DNA from: Oceanobacillus_B kapialis
GTDB taxonomy: Bacteria > Bacillota > Bacilli > Bacillales > Amphibacillaceae
Assembly (NCBI RefSeq): GCF_042685265.1
Contig: NZ_JBHUMX010000035.1
Strand: one strand, 5' to 3'
Length of the DNA stretch: 64,000 bases
The translations under genes and the position numbers were made by a program. Positions 58,113-64,000 of this stretch are shown here, one piece after another. How positions within the stretch are numbered: the stretch's first letter is position 1; each line of letters opens with the position of its first letter. The notes beneath the pieces are model-generated. The model did no database searches, was not told where the DNA came from, and saw only the letters and a program-made list of their open reading frames with translations.

Positions 58113-58363
58113 TGCTTAGTGTGGGGGATGTGATAATTTCACAATCACTGCAAAACATCCAAAACTTCACCATGCGCGCATTTCTCCAGCATTTTTCATT
58201 CTCTTAATCTAGTACATAGAAATCCTTTCTAACGTGTATAGAAGGGGGATCGACAGGTTTTTCAATAGAGCAGTATAGCATGCTGTGAAACCGAAACCAT
58301 TTGCTTGAACGCTGGTGTGACAACGATTCTATCGTTTTGGATTTTTAGGAGAGTAGAGTAAAT

Positions 58364-58756
58364 ATGTTTGATTACGAAAGTATGGTTACGCGGCAGCGTA
58401 AATGGATGCTCTATCTTCTTGCAATAATGGTGCTTGGAGCCGGATTTTTGCCCCATCCACGTATTTTTAATGGTCTTATTTTAGGTGCCATCATTAGCTT
58501 CTATAATTTATGGTTGCTACAGCATAAAACGACAACACTCGCCAATGCTGTTGCGGCAAATCATAAAGTCAGAGGCGGACTCGGTACTTTCTCAAGACTC
58601 GCAGCAGTCATGTTAGCAGTTTTAATTGCTTTACGATTTGAAGAACACTTCCATATTATCGCAGTAGTGGTAGGAATCGTTTCTTCTTATGTCGTGTTAG
58701 GGCTGGACTTGACATTGCGAATGATCTCCTACAAAGGAAAGAATAAGGAGAGCTAG
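58364..58756 (+). CDS. atpI: ATP synthase subunit I
   Basis: A 130-residue membrane protein of four helices; AtpI helps assemble the c-ring and may transport Mg2+. It has VTRQRKWMLYLLAIMVLGAG and a second half with FSRLAAVMLAVLIALRFEEHF. AGGAGAGTAGAGTAAAT precedes ATG. It is the first gene of the atp operon. Confidence 0.9.
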   Translation: MFDYESMVTRQRKWMLYLLAIMVLGAGFLPHPRIFNGLILGAIISFYNLWLLQHKTTTLANAVAANHKVRGGLGTFSRLAAVMLAVLIALRFEEHFHIIAVVVGIVSSYVVLGLDLTLRMISYKGKNKES

Positions 58757-58805
58757 CGTATTTCGTTTTAGCTTCAAATGATGGGATAGTAAAGGGGTGA
58801 TGAAT

Positions 58806-59528
58806 TTGAATCATACAGCTCCAATAGTTGAAGATGTGTTCGGTATCTCATGGCTTGATTTTAACTTGGCAAACGTTCTCATGATCGCTGTTTCCTCAGC
58901 AATCGTCTTTATTTTAAGTGTACTAGCCAGCCGTAAATTACAAATGAAGCCTACCGGATTACAAAATTTCATGGAGTGGATTGTTGACTTTGTAAAAGGA
59001 ATTGTTAATGACACCATGGACTGGAAAACAGGTAAGATGTTCTTGCCATTAGGCTTAACCCTAATCACCTATATCCTCGTAAGTAACTTACTAGGGGTAG
59101 CAACAGTAGGGGTAGTTGGTCACGATTTATGGTGGAAATCACCTACAGCAGATGCAAGTTTAACTTTAACGCTATCAGCGATGGTTGTGGTTATGACGCA
59201 TTTCTATGGTGTGAAGATCCAGGGGACAAAGCATTATCTAAAAGGTTATGTAAGCCCAGTACCACTAATGTTACCTTTTAAAATAATTGAAGAGTTTACC
59301 AATACGTTGACGTTAGGTCTTCGTTTGTTTGGTAACATTTATGCAGGGGAAGTATTGCTTGCATTACTGGTAGGTTTAGCAGGTTCCGGATTCCTAGGAT
59401 TCTTAGGTGCCGCTGCTCCAATGATTGTTTGGCAAGGATTTAGCGTATTTATCGGCGCAATTCAGGCATTTGTATTTACGATGTTAACAATGGTTTACAT
59501 GTCTCATAAAGTGAGCAGTGACCATTAA
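58806..59528 (+). CDS. atpB: ATP synthase F0 subunit a
   Basis: A 240-residue subunit forming the two half-channels for protons. The essential Arg lies in TLTLGLRLFGNIYAGE, with conserved Asn/Glu and GAIQAFVFTMLTMVYM at the end. TTG 58806 (MNHTAP...) has GGGGTGA 5 bases upstream and matches the family start; ATG 58800 is too close to that site. Confidence 0.93.
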   Translation: MNHTAPIVEDVFGISWLDFNLANVLMIAVSSAIVFILSVLASRKLQMKPTGLQNFMEWIVDFVKGIVNDTMDWKTGKMFLPLGLTLITYILVSNLLGVATVGVVGHDLWWKSPTADASLTLTLSAMVVVMTHFYGVKIQGTKHYLKGYVSPVPLMLPFKIIEEFTNTLTLGLRLFGNIYAGEVLLALLVGLAGSGFLGFLGAAAPMIVWQGFSVFIGAIQAFVFTMLTMVYMSHKVSSDH

Positions 59529-59573
59529 TAAAAACATAAAAACTAAGGTTTATTATAAAAGGAGGAAGTTTAA

Positions 59574-59786
59574 ATGGCAGCTTTAGCAGCAGCAATAGCA
59601 ATTGGATTGGCAGCATTAGGTGCTGGTCTTGGTAACGGTATGATCGTAAGTAAAACAGTTGAGGGGATTGCACGTCAACCAGAACTTAAAGGTTCATTAC
59701 AAGGTACAATGTTTATTGGTGTGGCACTAGTAGAGGCGATTCCAATCATCGCAGCGGTTATCGCATTCATGGCTATTTTCATGTAA
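59574..59786 (+). CDS. atpE: ATP synthase F0 subunit c
   Basis: A 70-residue hairpin proteolipid of the rotor ring. The proton-carrying Glu is E54 (GVALVEAIPII). GAGLGNG with Gly at 16, 18, 20 and 22 is the GxGxGxG form, and A51/P57 give AxxExxP; alkaliphilic Bacillus species instead have AxAxAxA and PxxExxP. AAAGGAGGAAG precedes ATG. Confidence 0.95.
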   Translation: MAALAAAIAIGLAALGAGLGNGMIVSKTVEGIARQPELKGSLQGTMFIGVALVEAIPIIAAVIAFMAIFM

Positions 59787-59909
59787 ACTAACGTCCTTCA
59801 TAGGATCAAAATGGCGAGGATTAGTAACAAGAGTCTTCGCCATTGCTTTATGTATGTCTATAAAGAACGACCTGAATAGATATGGAAAACCGTGAAAGGA
59901 GTGAAATGA

Positions 59910-60437
59910 GTGTATTCATATATTGACGTATTGACAGTAGGAGCGAGCGTTGGCGGATTTAGAGTTGGAGACATGCTTATACAATTGTTTTTCTTCCTAG
60001 TCTTACTATTCTTCGTGAAAAAGTTTGCTTGGGGCCCTGTTATGAACATGATGCAAAAGCGTGAAGAGTACGTAGCGGGCGAAATAGAATCTGCTGAAAA
60101 AAGTAGACAGGAAGCAGAAAGAGCATCCAAGGAAGCGGCAGAACAGCTCAAACAGACAAAGCAGGAAGCCCAGAAAATTATAGAAGATGCTAAGGCGGCA
60201 GGGACAACGCAACAAGAGAGTATTATCGCGGCAGCCCGTGCTGAAGCTGAAAAAATTAAGCTGGATGCGCAAGCTGATATTCAAAACGAAAAAGAAAGAG
60301 CGTTACAAGCTCTGCAAGATAAAGTAGCGTCACTATCCGTATTAATTGCTAGCAAGGTTATTGAGAAAGAAATTAATGAGCAAGACCAAGAAAAGCTGAT
60401 TAATGATTACATTAAAGAGGCAGGAGAAGAGCTATGA
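59910..60437 (+). CDS. atpF: ATP synthase F0 subunit b
   Basis: A 175-residue peripheral stalk: a single N-terminal membrane helix (LIQLFFFLVLLFFVKKFAW) and a long coiled coil rich in Ala, Glu and Lys. GTG start with AAGGAG 8 bases upstream. It overlaps atpH by ATGA. Confidence 0.94.
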   Translation: MYSYIDVLTVGASVGGFRVGDMLIQLFFFLVLLFFVKKFAWGPVMNMMQKREEYVAGEIESAEKSRQEAERASKEAAEQLKQTKQEAQKIIEDAKAAGTTQQESIIAAARAEAEKIKLDAQADIQNEKERALQALQDKVASLSVLIASKVIEKEINEQDQEKLINDYIKEAGEEL

Positions 60438-60982
60438 GCAATCAATCAACAGTAGCGAAACGTTACGCAGAAGCTCTTTACCAGCTAGGTATCGAAAAGG
60501 CTCTTTTGGATCAATTTAGAGATGAGATGCTCACTGTAAAAGAAGTATTTCAACAAAATAATGAACTGTATACATTCCTGACGCATCCTCGTATAAAGAA
60601 AGAGGACAAGAAAAAGGTAGTGGGAATTCCCTTTCAAGGTCTACATAAGGATATCGTAAATACACTGAATCTACTTGTGGAACGGCAACGGGTGGAGGCA
60701 ATTCCAGCCATTATCGATCATTTTATCCATCTAGTAAATGATGCCAAAGGAATAGCAGAAGCTACAGTATACTCCGTTCGGGAATTATCGGATAAGGAAC
60801 GCAGTGAGCTTGAATTTTCGTTTGCTAAGCGGTTTAACCGTACAGCTCTAAAACTTCAAAATGTTGTAGATCCAACGATGATCGGCGGGATTAAAATCCG
60901 TGTCGGCAATACGATCTATGATGGATCTATCCGTGGGAAGTTAAACAGACTCGAGCGAAATATTGTATCTGCAAACAAATGA
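60434..60982 (+). CDS. atpH: ATP synthase F1 subunit delta
   Basis: A 182-residue stator subunit linking b to the F1 head. KRYAEALYQLGIEK at the start and DPTMIGGIKIRVGNTIYDGSI near the end are family marks. Four-base overlap with atpF. Confidence 0.94.
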   Translation: MSNQSTVAKRYAEALYQLGIEKALLDQFRDEMLTVKEVFQQNNELYTFLTHPRIKKEDKKKVVGIPFQGLHKDIVNTLNLLVERQRVEAIPAIIDHFIHLVNDAKGIAEATVYSVRELSDKERSELEFSFAKRFNRTALKLQNVVDPTMIGGIKIRVGNTIYDGSIRGKLNRLERNIVSANK

Positions 60983-61000
60983 GGACAGGGGTGAAATGGT

Positions 61001-62509
61001 ATGAGCATTAAAGCTGAGGAAATCAGTAAGTTGATAAAACAACAAATCGAAAATTTCGATTCTGATATTGAAGTAAGTGATGTCGGCACAGTTATTGAGA
61101 TTGGTGACGGTATCGCACGTGCTCACGGACTAGATAACGTAATGGCCGGAGAGCTTCTTGAGTTTTCAAATGGTGTAATGGGTATGGCACAAAACCTTGA
61201 GGAAAGCAATGTAGGTATTGTTATTCTGGGGCCATACACAGAGATTAAAGAAGGCGATGAAGTACGTCGAACAGGACGTATTATGCAAGTACCAGTTGGT
61301 GAAGAGTTAATAGGCCGTGTGGTGAATCCACTAGGACAGCCAATCGATGGAAAAGGTGTTATTGAAACATCGAAGACACGACCAATCGAAGGTGCTGCAC
61401 CGGGAGTAATGGATCGTAAATCAGTTGATGAACCATTACAAACAGGTATTAAAGCAATCGATGCGCTTGTACCAATTGGTAGAGGACAGCGTGAGCTTAT
61501 TATCGGAGACCGCCAAACAGGAAAAACGACGGTTGCTGTTGATACAATTTTGAACCAGGCTGACCAGGATATGATTTGTATCTATGTAGCTATTGGCCAA
61601 AAAGAATCAACTGTAAGAAGTACAGTGGAAACGTTCCGTCGCTATGGTGCATTGGATTACACCATCGTTGTTTCTGCTGGTGCGTCAGATCCTGCTCCAT
61701 TGCTATACCTTGCGCCATATGCGGGTGTATCCATGGGTGAAGAATTCATGTATAACGGAAAGCATGTGCTTGTCGTTTATGATGATCTTTCGAAACAGGC
61801 TTCTGCATATAGAGAACTATCCTTGCTACTACGTCGCCCACCGGGCCGTGAAGCATTCCCAGGGGATGTATTCTACTTACACTCTCGTTTACTAGAGCGT
61901 GCAGCAAAGCTTAATGATGCACTTGGAGGCGGGTCTCTTACAGCATTGCCATTCGTAGAAACACAAGCAGGAGATATCTCTGCTTATATCCCGACAAACG
62001 TTATTTCCATTACAGATGGACAGATTTTCTTACAATCTGATCTGTTCTTCTCCGGTGTACGCCCAGCGATCAACGCAGGACTTTCCGTATCCCGAGTAGG
62101 TGGATCAGCACAAATTAAAGCAATGAAAAAGGTTGCAGGTACCCTTCGTCTTGACCTTGCATCCTTCCGTGAACTAGAGGCTTTCTCTCAATTCGGCTCA
62201 GACTTGGATAAAGCGACACAAGCGAAACTGAACCGTGGAGCAAGAACGGTAGAAGTGTTAAAGCAAGGATTGCACAAACCTTTAGTTGTAGAAAAACAGG
62301 TAATGATCATCTATGCTCTAACAAAAGGATTCTTGGATGATATTGCTGTAGAAGATATTACACGCTTTGAAGATGAATTCCATGTATGGCTTGATCAAAA
62401 TAGCAAAGAGTTGCTTGCATCCATTCGCGATACAGGAAAACTCCCTGAAGCTGAAGATATGAACAATGCAATTGAACAGTTTAAAAAGACATTCTTACCA
62501 ACAGAATAG
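61001..62509 (+). CDS. atpA: ATP synthase F1 subunit alpha
   Basis: A 502-residue non-catalytic nucleotide subunit. P-loop GDRQTGKT (about 169-176), the arginine-finger region and the signature PAINAGLSVSRVGG are intact. AGGGGTGAAATGGT precedes ATG. A 128-base gap follows before atpG. Confidence 0.97.
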   Translation: MSIKAEEISKLIKQQIENFDSDIEVSDVGTVIEIGDGIARAHGLDNVMAGELLEFSNGVMGMAQNLEESNVGIVILGPYTEIKEGDEVRRTGRIMQVPVGEELIGRVVNPLGQPIDGKGVIETSKTRPIEGAAPGVMDRKSVDEPLQTGIKAIDALVPIGRGQRELIIGDRQTGKTTVAVDTILNQADQDMICIYVAIGQKESTVRSTVETFRRYGALDYTIVVSAGASDPAPLLYLAPYAGVSMGEEFMYNGKHVLVVYDDLSKQASAYRELSLLLRRPPGREAFPGDVFYLHSRLLERAAKLNDALGGGSLTALPFVETQAGDISAYIPTNVISITDGQIFLQSDLFFSGVRPAINAGLSVSRVGGSAQIKAMKKVAGTLRLDLASFRELEAFSQFGSDLDKATQAKLNRGARTVEVLKQGLHKPLVVEKQVMIIYALTKGFLDDIAVEDITRFEDEFHVWLDQNSKELLASIRDTGKLPEAEDMNNAIEQFKKTFLPTE

Positions 62510-62637
62510 TCGATAGATAAGCCGGATATTTAAAAATGAACAGGGCAATGAACAGCAGGCTTTGGAAGCTGAGAGGGTTTTGGACTACTTGCCTCCTTCC
62601 TGCGTCTATCTCTGTTGTGAAAGGGTGGTGAAAAAGC

Positions 62638-63501
62638 TTGGCATCACTTAGAGATATAAAGGGTAGGATTGATTCCACCAAAAAGACAAAGCAAATTACC
62701 AAAGCAATGGAAATGGTTTCTGCCTCAAAAATGAGTAAAGCAGAACAAAATGCAAAGGCATTTGTTCCATATGGTGAGAAAATTCAAGAAGTAGTGAAAA
62801 GCATTGCGACAAATAATCCTGATGCGACACATCCTATGCTGCAAAAGCGAGAGGTTAAGAAAACGGGATATCTAGTCATTACCTCGGATAGAGGCCTTGC
62901 TGGTGCTTATAACAGTAGCGTGCTAAGAAATTTATATCAGACTATCCAAGATAAGCATCAATCTACAGATGAATATACGGTGATAGCCATTGGCCGTATG
63001 GGGTATGATTTTTGTCGAAAAAGAGGTATACCTGTAGCTAAAAGCATTCTTGGACTAGCAGACCAGCCTAATTTTTCGGAAATTAAAGAACTTGCCTCTG
63101 AAACGGTACAGATGTTTAGTGATGGAGAGATTGATGAACTTAACATCATTTATAACCACTATGTAAGTGCGATCTCTCAACAGGTAACTACGACTAAGTT
63201 GCTGCCGATTACGGACATGGAAACAGCTGGATCGGCTTCAATTAGCGAGTATGAATATGAGCCGAACCAGGAACAAATTTTGAATGTGCTTTTACCACAA
63301 TATGCAGAAAGCCTCATTTACGGTGCGCTGCTTGATGGGAAAGCAAGTGAACATGCTGCTCGTATGACAGCTATGCGCAGTGCGACAGATAATGCTGATG
63401 AACTCATTGATGATCTAACATTATCCTATAACCGTGCACGTCAGGCAGCAATCACACAAGAAATCACAGAAATCATTGGTGGCGTAGCAGCACTCGAATA
63501 G
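62638..63501 (+). CDS. atpG: ATP synthase F1 subunit gamma
   Basis: A 287-residue rotor shaft. The start ASLRDIKGRIDSTKKTKQIT and the end NRARQAAITQEITEIIGGVAAL are the two coiled-coil ends of gamma. TTG start with AGGGTGG upstream. It is followed after 90 bases by atpD. Confidence 0.95.
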   Translation: MASLRDIKGRIDSTKKTKQITKAMEMVSASKMSKAEQNAKAFVPYGEKIQEVVKSIATNNPDATHPMLQKREVKKTGYLVITSDRGLAGAYNSSVLRNLYQTIQDKHQSTDEYTVIAIGRMGYDFCRKRGIPVAKSILGLADQPNFSEIKELASETVQMFSDGEIDELNIIYNHYVSAISQQVTTTKLLPITDMETAGSASISEYEYEPNQEQILNVLLPQYAESLIYGALLDGKASEHAARMTAMRSATDNADELIDDLTLSYNRARQAAITQEITEIIGGVAALE

Positions 63502-63522
63502 ACAACAAACATATTGAATAAG

Positions 63523-63566
63523 GAAATCCTGACCTCATAGAAACGATGAGCAGTAAACAGGATTTC
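63523..63566 (+). other. Two-stem hairpin between atpG and atpD
   Basis: GAAATCCTG pairs with CAGGATTTC, with an inner CTCAT/ATGAG stem; no T-run, 26 bases before the atpD start. Confidence 0.65.
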
Positions 63567-63591
63567 TTCAAGGAAGATAGGAGGGAAATCG

Positions 63592-64000
63592 ATGAGCAAA
63601 GGACACGTTACACAAGTAATGGGACCTGTCGTTGACGTTAAATTTGAAGACGGTCAGCTTCCAGCTATTTATAACGCGTTAACAGTTAAAACTGAGGCGG
63701 AAGGCGACATCCAAGCGATCGACCTAACATTGGAGGTTGCACTACATCTCGGTGATAAAAGCGTCCGCACCATTGCTATGTCATCTACTGATGGCGTAAA
63801 GCGTGGAATGCCAGTAGAGAATCAAAACAGACCAATTTCTGTTCCTGTAGGAGAAGAAACGCTTGGTCGTGTATTTAATGTGCTTGGTGAGAACATCGAT
63901 TTAGATGAACCTTTGGCAACTGACGTTAGGGTTGATCCAATTCACCGTGAGGCACCGAAATTTGAAAACCTTTCAACACAAACAGAAATTCTGGAAACAG
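63592..64000 (+). CDS. atpD: ATP synthase F1 subunit beta (5' part; runs off the window)
   Basis: The first 136 codons of the catalytic subunit are visible (SKGHVTQVMGPVVDVKF ... VPVGEETLGRVFNVLGENID). AGGAGGGAAATCG precedes ATG. The P-loop and the rest of the gene, and atpC, lie to the right of the window. Confidence 0.95.
   Translation, partial: MSKGHVTQVMGPVVDVKFEDGQLPAIYNALTVKTEAEGDIQAIDLTLEVALHLGDKSVRTIAMSSTDGVKRGMPVENQNRPISVPVGEETLGRVFNVLGENIDLDEPLATDVRVDPIHREAPKFENLSTQTEILET

Noticed and set aside
58128..58146. TGTGATAATTTCACA resembling a Rex or Fnr site downstream of the atp promoter
   Set aside because: The half-sites are 5 bases apart instead of 6, so neither consensus is met; it also lies after the start site.

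Overview
The window is a stretch of chromosome from a low-GC, endospore-forming member of the Bacillaceae. An Oceanobacillus/Virgibacillus-like halotolerant relative is my best guess, but the genus cannot be fixed from sequence alone. Sporulation genes are present (gerQ, spo0F-like, spoIIR, sporulation-type pbpG), Shine-Dalgarno sites are strong AAGGAGG types, and from about 10.2 kb on the order follows the Bacillus subtilis segment running from ywdI to the atp operon. The ATP synthase c subunit has the neutralophile GxGxGxG and AxxExxP motifs, so an obligate alkaliphile is unlikely.

Layout. 1-10 kb is more accessory: the end of a Ku gene, an acyltransferase-3 membrane protein, a YjiH-type gate protein, an AarF/UbiB kinase with a phasin-like partner, several dispersed repeats, and a compact cytochrome c oxidase operon (subunits II-I-III). 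10-25.5 kb is conserved backbone: ywdI, ywdK, gerQ, hemQ, pta, lipL, an HD phosphohydrolase, ywgA, ywhD, pbpG, speE, speB, ywiB, argS. 25.7-36.4 kb is a catabolic cluster for fatty or branched-chain acyl-CoA: fadF, thiolase, 3-hydroxyacyl-CoA dehydrogenase, two acyl-CoA dehydrogenases, a TetR regulator and fused isobutyryl-CoA mutase IcmF. It sits where B. subtilis has fadF-acdA, just before rpoE. 36.9-48.1 kb carries rpoE, pyrG, spo0F-like, fbaA, tal, murA2, rho, an L31 type B gene, tdk, prfA and prmC. 48.2-55.4 kb carries spoIIR, a GNAT-like gene, tsaC, mntP, ywlE-like, rpiB, ywlG, glyA and upp. A vpr-like secreted protease separates upp from the atp operon (atpI-B-E-F-H-A-G-D, cut in atpD at the right edge).

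The most informative non-coding signals are these. (1) A 17-bp hairpin sequesters the mntP Shine-Dalgarno, and a good sigma-E promoter match lies inside it whose start point would delete the left arm. (2) The pyrG leader has a GGGCTC start and a C-rich attenuator, the hallmark of CTP-sensed reiterative transcription. (3) A DnaA-box cluster lies at the ywlB-ywlC junction. (4) TetR-type 14-bp operators lie in front of fadF and of the thiolase gene. (5) A perfect 7-bp inverted repeat sits inside the atp promoter spacer. (6) A long structured element lies between murA2 and rho. (7) There are nine 21-bp tandem repeats after speB. (8) Two nearly identical 180-bp dispersed repeats lie 40 kb apart, with a decayed third copy.

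No tRNA, rRNA, CRISPR array, prophage or intact insertion sequence was recognised. Most genes are housekeeping. The novelty is in the intergenic structure and a few odd proteins: a YwlE-like phosphatase with a 58-residue insertion, a zinc-free L31 at the rpmE locus, and a divergent Spo0F.
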